Source: Marinoscillum furvescens DSM 4134 (lineage in GTDB: Bacteria; Bacteroidota; Bacteroidia; Cytophagales; Cyclobacteriaceae). Taken from it: 64,000 nt of DNA. A program made the translations under genes and the position numbers. The DNA lies in assembly GCF_003386095.1 (NCBI RefSeq), contig NZ_QREG01000007.1:62001-126000 (forward strand). Reading direction: 5' to 3'. The notes beneath the pieces were generated by a model. That model was given only the letters and a program-made list of their open reading frames with translations. It was not told where the DNA came from and searched no databases. Every line of letters begins with the position of its first letter. Positions within the stretch are counted from its first letter, which is position 1. Of the stretch, positions 34,622-46,000 are shown in pieces.

Positions 34622-37600
34622 ATGAAAAAAATCTACACTTCGGTGGGTGGATTCGCCTGCCTATTTTTCATGTTCGTGTTGAGTTTGCCTGCGTATTCAC
34701 AGATGACTGTGAAAGGAACGGTAAGCTCGGAAGACGGGGAGACCCTCCCCGGTGTAACAGTACTGATCAAAGGTACCACTACTGGTACCGTGACTGATCT
34801 TGACGGTCAGTATGTCATTGGCGCATCAACAGACGATGTGCTTGTCTTTTCATCTGTAGGATTCAATGCCGTGGAGCTGGCAGTAAATGGCAGAAGCCAG
34901 ATTGATGCTGTGCTCACCTATGACGTGCAGTCACTCACAGAAGTAGTAGTGACGGGGTATACCTCCCAGCGCGCAGAGGATATCACGGGTGCAGTGTCTA
35001 TCGTAGATACTGAGGAGCTCAACAAAATCACAGATGCAAGTGTCCTGGGAAAGCTGGACGGACGAAGTTCTGGTGTGGTAGTGACTACCAATGGATCACC
35101 CGGATCACGAAATACCGTTCGTATTCGTGGGGTAAGCTCATTTCAGAACAATGATCCGCTCTTTATCGTGGATGGTGTGCCTATGCAGGACGCTTACATG
35201 AACTGGCTCAACCCAAATGATATAGAATCGATGCAGGTATTGAAGGATGCATCTTCTGCTTCTATCTATGGAGCTAGAGCCAACAATGGGGTGATCATCA
35301 TCACTACTAAAAAAGGCAAGCCCGGTCAGGCAAGAATCACCCTAAATACGAAGACTGGAATTGCAACACCAGTGAAAGGATATGATGATTTTCTGATTCA
35401 GGATCCGTTCGACTATCATGAAGTGGTCAAGCGATCTCATGAAAATGCAGGATTGGCTGTACCACAAAACATTTACGGTGATCCGAATAACCCAAGTATT
35501 CCTAATTACCTGTGGCCAAATGATGGGGTAAACCAAACCAATAACCTGCAAGGTCAATTTGGAATTACTGAGGCAGATTATTCATTTCCAGACCAGCTAA
35601 TCATGCCCGCAAGCGCAAACGGGACCAATTGGTGGGATGAGGTTTTTGATCCTGCCATGGTTCAAGATTACAACCTCAACATCTCTGGTGGCACAGGATC
35701 AGGGACCTATAATGTGTCTTTCAACTATTTTGATCAGGATGGTACGATGAAGTACAACTGGTGGAAAAGAGGTTCCATTAGAGCTAATAGTGAGTGGAAA
35801 GCGGGACGCTTTACAATAGGAGAAAACCTCGCAGTATCTATGGAGCGCAACTCTGGCGGTATGGGCTCCGGTGGAGGTGGCGAAAACACTGGAATCGGTC
35901 AGCTGATCAAAATGCAGCCTATCATTCCTGTTTATGACGTCTCTGGAGATTATTTCGCAGGTGCAAAGGCCAACACGTTAGGTAATGGAAGTAATCCTGT
36001 AGCTCAACTGTGGAAAAATAGAAACAACTCTTTCACGCAAGAGCGCATGGTGGGTAGTGTCTATGGGTCAGCAGATATTATCGAAGGGCTACAATTTAAG
36101 TCTACGTTTGGTTTTGACCTTTCGAGCAGTATCTACAAAGGGTTCAACTTCCCAACACCAGAAAACTCAGAGCCAAATACAGTAAAATCACTAGACGAAG
36201 ATTACCGTCGTAACCTGAACTGGAACTGGACCAACATACTGACTTATAATAAAACCTTCAACCAAAGTAACTTCAGTGTGCTTGCAGGTTATGAGGCGGT
36301 TAAAACCTCCTACAATGGTATGAATGGTGATATGGCTGGTTACATCAATACAGGTACAGACTCCTGGTACATTCAGGATGCCCTTGGAGATCCAGGCACT
36401 AAGAATGTGAACAGTTTTGGTGGGTTTTCTACCCTTTTGTCTTTATTCGGAAAGATAGACTACAACTATGGCAACAAATACTATCTAAGTGGTACGATTA
36501 GAAGGGACGGTTCGTCAAACTTTGGGCCAAGCAATCGCTGGGGGGTATTTCCTGCGTTTAGCTTAGGCTGGAGGCTGTCAGAGGAGTCGTTCATGCAAAG
36601 CATGGCTTTTTTAGATGATTTTAAAATTCGTGCAGGCTGGGGTATCACAGGTAATCAAAATATTCCTGGAGGCAGAGTTGCCAATCAGTTTGGTGGCGGC
36701 ACAGGTGATGCCTTTTATGACATTACTGGGAGCAACACAGGAATTACTCCAGGGTATAGATTAACCCAGCTTGGAAATCAGGATTTGAAATGGGAAGAAA
36801 ATATTTCTAAGAATATCGGTTTTGATGCGGCATTTCTCGACGGAAAGCTGAACGTCGTTTTTGACCTATATAGTCGAGAGGTAAATGATCTACTTTATGA
36901 TCCTGCAATACCGGCAACACAAGGAAATGCAGCTCCTCCTATTGTAAACATTGCAACTATGAAAAATACTGGGTTTGACTTCAGTATAGGATATAATACC
37001 AATATCGGTAGTGATGTAGTCTTTAGTGCTGACTTTATTGGTGCGCATTATAAAAATGAGATTCTCAAAATTGACGGTGATCAGGAGTCATTTTTTGGTC
37101 CTGTAGGAGGTCGATTTGGAAATATGACCATCAATAAGGTAGGGCATCCTATTGGTGCATTTTATGGATACGTAGTAGATGGAATCTTTCAGGATGAAAC
37201 AGAGGTAAATGATCATGCCACACAAGATGGAGCCGCTCCTGGTCGATTCCGTTTCAAGGATATCAACGATGATGGAGTAATCGATCTGGAGGACAGGGAT
37301 GTGATAGGAAGCTACCACCCTAGTTTTACTGGAGGTCTGAACTTATCTGTTCAATACAAAAACTTTGATTTTAGCGCATTTCTATTTTCGTCATTTGGTA
37401 ATGATATCTTCGATATTACCAAGGAATTTACAGTGTTTAGACTGTTCAGCACGAACGTTCGCGCCGATCGTTTGACTGATTCATGGGAAGAAGGTAAGTC
37501 GGATGCCAAGTATCCGCGTTTGGATCAGGATGACAGCTATAGTAGTGCATACAGCAGCTTTTATGTAGAGGATGCCTCTTATGTCCGTTTGAGGAACCTA

Positions 37601-37825
37601 CAGGTGGGCTACACTGTGCCAAACCTCACGGGTGTCAATTTGAAGGTGTTCGTTCAGGCTCAGAACTTGTTTACCATCACGAGCTATTCAAATATTGACC
37701 CGGTTTTGCCATCATTTGATACAAGCGGAACTGGAGGAAGTACCTCAGATCAGGCACAAGGTATAGACAGAGGAAGTTATCCAAACAACCGCATGTTTAC
37801 GCTTGGTATTACTGCAGGCTTTTAA
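34622..37825 (+). CDS. SusC/RagA family TonB-linked outer membrane receptor (first locus)
   Basis: 1067 residues from the ATG at 34622; an in-frame upstream start would precede the signal peptide. Order: signal peptide (ending PAYSQ), carboxypeptidase-like domain (MTVKGTVSSEDGETLPGVTVLIKGTTTGTVTDLDGQY), the TonB-box region (SLTEVVVTGY), plug (DASVLGKLDGRSSGVVV, IRGVSSFQNNDPLFIVDGVP, LKDASSASIYGARANNGVIII) and a 22-strand barrel with a C-terminal aromatic strand. It imports glycan or peptide oligomers across the outer membrane using TonB energy, with SusD as lid. The substrate is unknown. It precedes susD by 18 bases. Confidence 0.96.
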   Translation: MKKIYTSVGGFACLFFMFVLSLPAYSQMTVKGTVSSEDGETLPGVTVLIKGTTTGTVTDLDGQYVIGASTDDVLVFSSVGFNAVELAVNGRSQIDAVLTYDVQSLTEVVVTGYTSQRAEDITGAVSIVDTEELNKITDASVLGKLDGRSSGVVVTTNGSPGSRNTVRIRGVSSFQNNDPLFIVDGVPMQDAYMNWLNPNDIESMQVLKDASSASIYGARANNGVIIITTKKGKPGQARITLNTKTGIATPVKGYDDFLIQDPFDYHEVVKRSHENAGLAVPQNIYGDPNNPSIPNYLWPNDGVNQTNNLQGQFGITEADYSFPDQLIMPASANGTNWWDEVFDPAMVQDYNLNISGGTGSGTYNVSFNYFDQDGTMKYNWWKRGSIRANSEWKAGRFTIGENLAVSMERNSGGMGSGGGGENTGIGQLIKMQPIIPVYDVSGDYFAGAKANTLGNGSNPVAQLWKNRNNSFTQERMVGSVYGSADIIEGLQFKSTFGFDLSSSIYKGFNFPTPENSEPNTVKSLDEDYRRNLNWNWTNILTYNKTFNQSNFSVLAGYEAVKTSYNGMNGDMAGYINTGTDSWYIQDALGDPGTKNVNSFGGFSTLLSLFGKIDYNYGNKYYLSGTIRRDGSSNFGPSNRWGVFPAFSLGWRLSEESFMQSMAFLDDFKIRAGWGITGNQNIPGGRVANQFGGGTGDAFYDITGSNTGITPGYRLTQLGNQDLKWEENISKNIGFDAAFLDGKLNVVFDLYSREVNDLLYDPAIPATQGNAAPPIVNIATMKNTGFDFSIGYNTNIGSDVVFSADFIGAHYKNEILKIDGDQESFFGPVGGRFGNMTINKVGHPIGAFYGYVVDGIFQDETEVNDHATQDGAAPGRFRFKDINDDGVIDLEDRDVIGSYHPSFTGGLNLSVQYKNFDFSAFLFSSFGNDIFDITKEFTVFRLFSTNVRADRLTDSWEEGKSDAKYPRLDQDDSYSSAYSSFYVEDASYVRLRNLQVGYTVPNLTGVNLKVFVQAQNLFTITSYSNIDPVLPSFDTSGTGGSTSDQAQGIDRGSYPNNRMFTLGITAGF

Positions 37826-37843
37826 TCAAAAAATTGAAGAACA

Positions 37844-39538
37844 ATGAAAAAGTTATATAAACTCATATTGACCTTCATCATTACCGGTGCAGTGCTTTGG
37901 GCTTGTAGTGATGATTTTTTGGATGCTCCAGCACAAGGAGTATTGGATGATAAAACTCTGGCGAATCAGCTCGGGGTAGAAGGCAACCTCATTTCTGCAT
38001 ATTCACTGCTCGATGGCTGGGCAGGGTATGGCGGCTGGGGTGGTGCCGGTAGCAACTGGATTTTTGGAAGTGTGGCTTCTGACAATGCCTACAAAGGCTC
38101 CGAGCCAGGCGATCAGCAACCTACTCAAGATGTGGAACTCTACCAGTGGTCTACTGGTGGTGTTTCAGGATATCTCAATGATAAGTGGAGAGTAGTGTAT
38201 GATGGTGTAAAACGAGCCAATGCGACTATCACTCTGTTGGAATCCGTAGAAGATATATCAGACGATGATCGCGACCGTATTTTAGGTGAGGCACTGTTTT
38301 TACGTGCACATTATCACTTTGAAGCATGGAAATTTTGGAAAAATGTTCCGTATTACACTGAAGATGATGAGGACTTCAAGAAAACCAACGTAGGCACCGA
38401 TCCGGTTCCTCTGATGCTCAAAGACCTGGATGATGCTATAGCTATACTGCCGACAGAGCAGGATGACATAGGTAGAGTCACCCAATGGACGGCCAAGGCT
38501 TATAAAGGACGAATTCAAGTGTACTCTGGTGATTATGCTGGCGGTCTTACTACGCTTCGTGATGTGGAAGCCAATGGTCCATATGATCTGGAAGAGTGCT
38601 ATCATGATGTGTTCTCGGCTTTTCATGACAATGGGAAAGAAACTGTATTGGCTTACCAGGCATCATCTAATGACGGAAATCCTAATGGAGACAATGGAAA
38701 CCGAAATGATCGACTAAATTTCCCACATGGTGGTAGTCCGTTTGGGTGCTGTGGTTTTCATCAGCCTTCCCAAAATCTGGTAAATGCCTTCAAAGTAGAT
38801 GCCGACGGATTGCCTATGCTAGACGGTAGTTTCAATAATGCAGATGTAGCAGCGGGAGATCCTGTGGATCCTCGACTAGACTGGACTGTAGGACGAGATG
38901 ATGTACCCTTTCTGGATTGGGGGGTGCATGCGCCTGGGTGGATTCGTGATCGCAGCTGGGCTGGACCGTATTCGCCGAAGAAAAACATCTACGAGAAGAA
39001 TAGTCCTGCGCAAAGTTCAGTTGGTTGGGCAAACTATCAGCTTCATGCTATGAACATGCACTTGTATCGATATGCCGATGTACTCTTGCTTCTGGCTGAA
39101 GCCGAAGTGGAGGCTGGTTCGCTGGAAAATGCTCGTGACATTGTCAACCGCATTCGAACCAGAGCAGCCAATTGTGCGCAAGGTCCTGATGGGGTGAGCG
39201 TTTCTACTGGTATTGATGATGCCGCTATCACCTGGGCAAATTATCAGATAGGCACCTACGACACGCCATGGACTGATCAGGCCGTAGCTCGAAATGCTGT
39301 GCGCATGGAGCGTAGGTTAGAGCTGGCTATGGAGGGACACCGCCTATTCGATCTCAGAAGATGGGGTATAGCTGCTGAGGTGCTCAATAGCTACATAGAT
39401 GTAGAAAAAACGAAGCGCAATTACCTAACTGCCGCTTCCAAGTTTGAAGCGAAACATGCCACCTACCCGATACCGCAGCCACAAATAGAGGTATCTAAGG
39501 AAGGTAGTGAATCCACGTTGGTGGACGAAAACTGGTAA
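37844..39538 (+). CDS. SusD/RagB family outer membrane lipoprotein (first locus)
   Basis: 564 residues with a lipoprotein signal (lipobox ending LWAC, followed by SDDF; acylated Cys about residue 21). The tetratricopeptide-like SusD fold is shown by ILGEALFLRAHYHFEAWKFWKNVPYYTED, YKGRIQVYSGDY, ADVLLLLAEAEVEAGSLENARDIVNRIRTRAAN and the C-terminal block VRMERRLELAMEGHRLFDLRRWG. SusD caps its SusC partner on the cell surface and binds the ligand. Paired with the susC upstream; a strong terminator follows, so the CRTAC1 genes downstream probably have their own transcript or depend on read-through. Confidence 0.95.
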   Translation: MKKLYKLILTFIITGAVLWACSDDFLDAPAQGVLDDKTLANQLGVEGNLISAYSLLDGWAGYGGWGGAGSNWIFGSVASDNAYKGSEPGDQQPTQDVELYQWSTGGVSGYLNDKWRVVYDGVKRANATITLLESVEDISDDDRDRILGEALFLRAHYHFEAWKFWKNVPYYTEDDEDFKKTNVGTDPVPLMLKDLDDAIAILPTEQDDIGRVTQWTAKAYKGRIQVYSGDYAGGLTTLRDVEANGPYDLEECYHDVFSAFHDNGKETVLAYQASSNDGNPNGDNGNRNDRLNFPHGGSPFGCCGFHQPSQNLVNAFKVDADGLPMLDGSFNNADVAAGDPVDPRLDWTVGRDDVPFLDWGVHAPGWIRDRSWAGPYSPKKNIYEKNSPAQSSVGWANYQLHAMNMHLYRYADVLLLLAEAEVEAGSLENARDIVNRIRTRAANCAQGPDGVSVSTGIDDAAITWANYQIGTYDTPWTDQAVARNAVRMERRLELAMEGHRLFDLRRWGIAAEVLNSYIDVEKTKRNYLTAASKFEAKHATYPIPQPQIEVSKEGSESTLVDENW

Positions 39539-39579
39539 TAGTGTGATTTTAGGACGACAAATCCACAATGATGAAAATT

Positions 39580-39612
39580 GGCTTGCTTCTTCGGAGGCAG
39601 GCCTTTTTTTAA
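39580..39612 (+). terminator. Rho-independent terminator after susCD
   Basis: GGCTTGCTTC (39580-39589), a TTCG tetraloop and GAGGCAGGCC (39594-39603) form a 10-bp stem including two G-T wobbles, followed by seven T. It lies 41 bases after the susD stop. Confidence 0.85.
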
Positions 39613-39709
39613 TTCCTCACCAAGATTTTACTGACCGCTTTTTTTGAGCCATACATATTGGCTAATTTCAACGGAAATAAGACCTCCTGGCCAAAACCTA
39701 AACGAGTAT

Positions 39710-42700
39710 ATGCGTCAATCTCAAAGATTTTATTGGTGCCTACTGGTGCTGTGCAGCATCTGGGCCTGTGCTCCTTCAGATAAGGAAGCTACATCTGTAA
39801 ACCAACCGATACCTAACTTTGAGCCCCCACAAGATGCGTTGTTTGAGCTTTTAGATTCCACTCAAAGTGGGATAGATTTTTTGAATCAGGTAACGGACGG
39901 CAAAGACTTCAATGTGATCAACTATCGCAACTATTACAACGGAGGAGGGGTAGCCGTCGGTGATGTAAATAATGATGGATTACTAGATGTATTTTTTACC
40001 AGCAACCTGAATGCTAACCGGCTTTACCTCAACAAAGGAAGCCTGAGGTTTGAGCTGGCCGATGATGCGGTCGTAGCTGGTAGCCGAGCCTGGAGTACTG
40101 GGGTAACCATGGCAGATGTAAATGCAGACGGCTGGCTGGATATTTATGTGTGCAACTCGGGAGATATCGCCGGAGACGATCGTGAAAACGAACTGTTTAT
40201 CAACAATCAGGACGGTACCTTTACAGAACAGGCTGAAAATTTTGGTCTCAATGATCTGGGCTTTTCTACACATGCCGCATTTTTCGATTATGATGGTGAC
40301 GGAGACCTGGACTGTTACGTGCTCAACAACAGCTTCAAAGATCCTAGCAGAATTAGGATCTCAAAAGACACACGAAATCAACCCGATGAACTTGGTGGAG
40401 ATAAACTTTATCGAAACGAAGACGGACAATTTGTAAATGTGACCCAGCAGGCGGGACTTTACAGTAGTGCCATTGGCTTTGGGCTTGGCGTGGTGATCGC
40501 CGATGTAAACCAGGATTTATTGCCTGATATTTTTGTTTCTAATGATTTTTGGGAGCGCGACTACCTGTATCTAAACCAGGGAGATGGCACCTTCTCTGAA
40601 GACTTGCGCACCCGCACAGCCATGATTTCGGGATCTTCTATGGGGGCTGATATTGCGGACCTTACCAATGATGGAGCACCAGAGGTCTTTACCACGGACA
40701 TGTTACCAGCAGACAACTACCGCTTAAAAGCTATGACGGTGTTTGACCCTTTTCACTTTAGGGATTTGAAAGCTCGGGAAGAATACCACCACCAATACAC
40801 TCAAAACACACTGCATTTAAATAAAGGGATGGGAGAGTTTGTAGAGATCAGTGGACTGGCTGGTGTCTCCGCCACGGATTGGAGCTGGGGCTCATTGCTA
40901 TTTGATTTTGAAAATGATGGATATAAAGACATTTATGTAAGCAATGGCATTTATCACGACATTACGTATTTAGACTTTGTGGATTTTATTGCCGACCGAG
41001 AAAATATCGACCGGATTGTGAAGGAGAAAGGCCGTGTTGATTTTAGAGATTTTTTGGCCCACCTCCCTTCCACCCCGATAGCCAACTATGCCTTTGAAAA
41101 CCAGCAAAACCTTCGGATGAAAAACAAGGCTCATGCACTGGGGCTGGCCTACCCATCATTCAGTAATGGAGCGACTTATGCAGATTTGGACAATGACGGT
41201 GACCTGGACTTACTGGTCAATAATGTAAACATGCCCGCGATGCTATTTAAGAATCGTACGGACACGCTTCGCGATCATAACTATGTGAAATTCATGTTTT
41301 CAGGAGGAGCCTCAAATCCGTTTGGCATTGGAGCCAAAGTGACCCTCTATGCTGGTGGTAAGCTGTTTAGCGCTCAAAATTTCACCAATCGTGGATTTCA
41401 GAGTAGTACTGCACCAGAGGTAGTGATAGGTGTGGGGAGTATTACTCAGCTGGATAGTGCGGTCATTGAATGGCCAGATGGTAGTGTGCAAGTGCTCAAT
41501 CAAATTGAGACCAACCGTACACACCAGGTAAATCGAGCGGATGCTTCGAAAAAAGCTTTCTCTGCCGTCAGCACAGAATCCGTCATTGTGGAGGTGTCTG
41601 ATCAGCTATTGCGGAGAAAGCAAAGCCACCGCGAAAACCCGTACAGTGATTTTGATTTTCAGCGCCTGATGGTCAAGACTATGGCTACAGAATCTTCCAG
41701 GATTCTAACAGCTGATGTCAACGGAGATGGCAGAGATGATGTGCTACACCTCTCATCAAATGGAGATGAAGACAAGCTATATATTCATGGTAAAAAAGGA
41801 TTGTCGCTCATTCCGGGCTTGTTTAGTGCTGACAAGGAGTTTGAAAGTACTTGTGGTGCATTTTTAGATATAGACAGGGATGGAGATCAGGATTTGATTA
41901 TTGGCTCCGGAGGAAATCATCACGACCACCCATCGCCACCGGTTAGGTTTTACGAAAATCAGGGTATTGGCAATTTTTCGCCCAAAGGGAACGTGCCGGA
42001 CCTCTCTGGAAGTTTTGGCGCCATCAAAGCACATGAGTCAGGTGAAGAGTCCTTTGTGTTTTTCGGTGGTCGTGCTATTCAGGGTCAGTATGGCAAGGTG
42101 CCACGCAGCTATTTGCTCAAAATCAGTGGAGGAGCCTGGACTGATGTGTCTCCCGCTTACCTGGCCAATTGTGGCATGGTGACCGATGCTACCTGGGCCG
42201 ACGTGGATAGTGATGGCGATGCAGACCTGGTTGTCGTGGGGGAATGGATGGCCGTGACTATTTTGGAAAACAATGAAGGGAAGTTTGATCCCATGACTTT
42301 GCCGGGTACAAGGGGGTGGTGGAATGCCATCGTGCCTGCCGATCTCGATGGTGACGGAGATACTGATTTTGTGCTGGGCAACTGGGGTGAAAATACCGTG
42401 CTGAAAGCATCTGCCGAGCGCCCACTAAAACTTCATGTCAAAGATTTTGACAACAACAGCCAGGTGGATCCAATCCTAACAGCCTACGCTCCAAAGGACT
42501 CTGTTGACTATCCTTTTGCCACAAAGGCTGACCTCACCAGGCAGCTCCCCTATCTCAAAAAGAGGATTTTGAAGTACGACCAATATGCTCGAATGACCTT
42601 CGAAACGTTGTTTACAGACAAGGAAAAGCTCGGTGTACTTTCTCATCAGGCTGAGACCCTTAGCAACTCTGTGCTTTGGAACAATGACGGAGTGCTTTCT

Positions 42701-43021
42701 CTCGAACCTTTGCCGGCAATGGCACAGATCTCTCCTGTTTATGCGATAGTGGTAGATGATTTTGATGCTGATGGCTATCAGGATATTTGGATGGCAGGCA
42801 ATCTCCATGATCTGGCACCACAGCTGGGCAGGCAAGGAGCTAGCAAGGGAGTGATGCTGCGCGGAAATGGAGCGCGTGGTTTTAACTATGTGAAGGAAGC
42901 CGAATCGGGGTTTTATCTCAGCGGAGAAGTGAGAGATGCGGAAAAACTCGAAATTCAAGGTGAGGTGCACTATGTGGTGTCTGCAGTGGATCAGCCTATT
43001 CGGATTTTTAAAAAGAACTAA
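39710..43021 (+). CDS. CRTAC1-type lipoprotein with FG-GAP/VCBS repeats and ASPIC/UnbV domain (first)
   Basis: 1103 residues from the ATG at 39710 (lipobox SIWAC; mature protein starts CAPSDKE). Two large blades of FG-GAP/VCBS repeats carry calcium-binding loops such as DVNNDGLLD, DVNADGWLD, DYDGDGDLD, DLDNDGDLD, DVNGDGRDD and DSDGDADL. Between them is the ASPIC/UnbV domain (NPFGIGAKVTLYAGG...VEWPDGSVQVLNQ at about residue 540-620). CRTAC1-like proteins are surface or extracellular beta-propellers; in Bacteroidota they are often encoded next to susCD, but the role is unsettled. It may hold a glycan or glycoprotein at the cell surface. A second copy follows three bases after its stop. Confidence 0.9.
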   Translation: MRQSQRFYWCLLVLCSIWACAPSDKEATSVNQPIPNFEPPQDALFELLDSTQSGIDFLNQVTDGKDFNVINYRNYYNGGGVAVGDVNNDGLLDVFFTSNLNANRLYLNKGSLRFELADDAVVAGSRAWSTGVTMADVNADGWLDIYVCNSGDIAGDDRENELFINNQDGTFTEQAENFGLNDLGFSTHAAFFDYDGDGDLDCYVLNNSFKDPSRIRISKDTRNQPDELGGDKLYRNEDGQFVNVTQQAGLYSSAIGFGLGVVIADVNQDLLPDIFVSNDFWERDYLYLNQGDGTFSEDLRTRTAMISGSSMGADIADLTNDGAPEVFTTDMLPADNYRLKAMTVFDPFHFRDLKAREEYHHQYTQNTLHLNKGMGEFVEISGLAGVSATDWSWGSLLFDFENDGYKDIYVSNGIYHDITYLDFVDFIADRENIDRIVKEKGRVDFRDFLAHLPSTPIANYAFENQQNLRMKNKAHALGLAYPSFSNGATYADLDNDGDLDLLVNNVNMPAMLFKNRTDTLRDHNYVKFMFSGGASNPFGIGAKVTLYAGGKLFSAQNFTNRGFQSSTAPEVVIGVGSITQLDSAVIEWPDGSVQVLNQIETNRTHQVNRADASKKAFSAVSTESVIVEVSDQLLRRKQSHRENPYSDFDFQRLMVKTMATESSRILTADVNGDGRDDVLHLSSNGDEDKLYIHGKKGLSLIPGLFSADKEFESTCGAFLDIDRDGDQDLIIGSGGNHHDHPSPPVRFYENQGIGNFSPKGNVPDLSGSFGAIKAHESGEESFVFFGGRAIQGQYGKVPRSYLLKISGGAWTDVSPAYLANCGMVTDATWADVDSDGDADLVVVGEWMAVTILENNEGKFDPMTLPGTRGWWNAIVPADLDGDGDTDFVLGNWGENTVLKASAERPLKLHVKDFDNNSQVDPILTAYAPKDSVDYPFATKADLTRQLPYLKKRILKYDQYARMTFETLFTDKEKLGVLSHQAETLSNSVLWNNDGVLSLEPLPAMAQISPVYAIVVDDFDADGYQDIWMAGNLHDLAPQLGRQGASKGVMLRGNGARGFNYVKEAESGFYLSGEVRDAEKLEIQGEVHYVVSAVDQPIRIFKKN

Positions 43022-43024
43022 ATC

Positions 43025-46000
43025 ATGCGATACGATACAATCACAAAATCGATCAAATTGCTACTTGTGGGTGTGTGCCTGAGTTGCCTTTTTTCTTGTG
43101 AGGAAAAACACCAGTTTCAGTTGCTCAGACCTTCCGATACGCAGGTGTTTTTCGAAAACACCATCACGGAGTATGATTCGTTTAACATCCTCACTTTTGA
43201 ATATGTCTACAACGGTGGTGGGGTAGCACTAGCTGATTTTACCAATGATGGCTTAGATGATGTGTTTTTTACAGGAAACATGGTTTCTAATCAGCTCTAT
43301 ATAAATAAAGGAGCCATGGAGTTTGAAGATGTAACGGCACAGGCTGGAGTGGGAGCAGCTGATCGTTGGTGCTCAGGTGTGGCTGTGGTGGATATCAATG
43401 CGGATGGATGGAAAGATATATATGTGTGTGCTACGGTAAAGCCCCAATCCAGTGAACGCAAAAACTTACTTTTCGTCAATCAGGGAATACAGGATGGAGT
43501 GCCTGTATTTAAAGAAATGGCGGAGGCTTATGGCATAGCGGATACTAGTCACACTACTACAGCTGCTTTTTTTGATTATGATCGTGATGGAGACCTTGAC
43601 CTCTATCTGGCCGTAAACGAAATGGATCAGGCCCGTATACCTAATGTGTATAAGAAAAGCCATACGGACGCCAAAATACGTGTAGACAAACTCTATCGCA
43701 ATGACCAAACGGGTGAGGGTACTCAGCCGGTGTTTACGGATGTATCAACAGAGGCCGGAATCATTTACGAAGGTTACAGCTTGGGGGTGAATGTAGCTGA
43801 CCTCAATCAGGATGGATGGAGTGATATCTACGTGACCAACGACTACCTGACTCAGGATTTGGTATATATCAACAATCAAGACGGTACGTTTACCAACCGC
43901 TCGAAGGATTACCTCGCCCATACCAGTTATTCGGCTATGGGTAATGATGTAGTGGATATCAACAATGACGCACGCCCGGATATCATGGCTGTGGACATGC
44001 TGCCGGAGGACAACTACCGTAAAAAGACCATGATGATGGGCAACAACTACACGAACTACATCAACAACGAACGGTATGGCTATCAGTACCAGTGTGTACG
44101 CAATACCTTTCAGGTCAATCAGGGAATGAACCCCAGGTCGGGAGAGCCGGTATTCGGAGATGTGGCGTTTATGGCTGGAGTTTCTTCTACAGATTGGAGT
44201 TGGGCACCGCTTGTCGCCGATTTTGACAATGATGGCCTCAGAGACCTGATCATCACCAATGGTTTTCCCAAAGATGTCACCGATCGCGATTTTTCTGATT
44301 ACAGCGTAGAGGTTGCTCGCTTTGCGAGCAAGAAGCTGTTGCTCTCGAAAATCCCTTCTGTGAAAATAAAAAACTACGCCTACAAGAACGTAGATGGGTT
44401 ACGGTTTGAAAATGTGACCGAAGATTGGGGGGTACGGTTGCCTTCATTTTCTAATGGAGCGGCCTATGCCGATCTGGATAATGATGGTGACCTGGATTAT
44501 GTGGTCAACAACATCAATGACCCGGCCTTTATTTATGAAAATAAAAGCACGGAGCGACAACCTGAGAATCGTTGGCTCAAAGTTACCCTTAAAGGGATCG
44601 GAGACAACCCTGATGGTTTGGGGGCCAAAGTTCGGATTACTACAGACCTGGGTACGCATTACTGGGAACAAAGCCCTTATAGGGGGTATCTGTCTTCGGT
44701 AGGATTTGAAGGGGTGATTGGTCTGGGTGCTGCCAGTGCTATTCGTTCAGTGGAGGTAGTTTGGCCTTCAGGTCGCCAGCAAACCCTCACTGAAGTGTTG
44801 CTCAACCAGGAAATAGTACTAGATGAATCCAATGCAGCGAATGCTCCGGCCAGCAATGCCACCGGTTCAAGTGCGCTTTTAGCACCATTGGCGGAGGATT
44901 CCTTTGATGGCTATGTACATATTGAGGAGGACTTTATTGATTTTAATGTGCAGCCTCTGCTGCCGCATAAGCTATCGCAATATGGTCCGGGACTGGCTGC
45001 GGGAGATGTAAATGGCGATGGACTTGACGACCTGTATGTAGGAGGGTCGCTTTTTGAAAAGGGAGTCTTTCTGCTCCAAAACGAACAAGGGCAGTTCGAA
45101 CAAAAGGATTTATTAACGGGAGCGTCAAATGAAGGCGAAGAACTAGGGGTACTGCTCTTCGATGCGGACCTGGATGGAGACTTGGATTTGTACCTTGCTA
45201 ACGGATCCAATGAGTTTGCGGCAGGTGACACCGTCTATCAAGACAGACTTTATGAAAATGTAAATGGGGAGTTTGTTCATCGGGTAAATGCACTCCCAGA
45301 ATTTTTATGGAGCAGTGGGGCGGTGCGCGCTGCAGACTATGATGCCGATGGAGACCTGGATTTGTTTGTAGCTGGTAGGCAGGTGCCGCATCTGTACCCT
45401 GCGCCAGCTTCGAGTTATCTGTTCAAAAATGTATCTACAACAGAGCGGCTGGTTTTTGAGCTGGATGGTCAAGCTTCTGAATTGTTTAAAGAAATAGGGA
45501 TGATCACTGATGCACTCTGGAGTGATTTTGATGGTGATGGTGATGCAGATCTGGTTACAGCTGGGGAATGGATGTCTATTCAACTGTTTCAAAATACGGA
45601 TGGGCAGCTGACCAACGTCACTCAAGCTGCTGGGCTAAACGCCTTTGTAGGCTGGTGGAATAGTCTCGTTGCGGGAGATTTTGATGGTGATGGTGATATG
45701 GATTACCTCGCAGGAAACCTTGGTCTCAACAGCATCAATCAGGGAAGCCCACAGCATCCGGTGACAATCTACGCGGCAGATTTTGATCAGAATGGTGGCT
45801 GGGATGCGGTACCCGGAGTTTACCTGCCCGGCCCATCGGGAGCATTGCAGGAGTATCCTTACTTTGGTAGGCCTGACATGATCAAACAGATGACACGCAT
45901 AAAGGATCAGTTTGCGTTTCATGCTCAGTATGCTCAGGCTACACTTCCCGAAATGTTTCGGGAGGGTGAGTTGGACAGTGCACTGGCGTACAAAGCCAAT

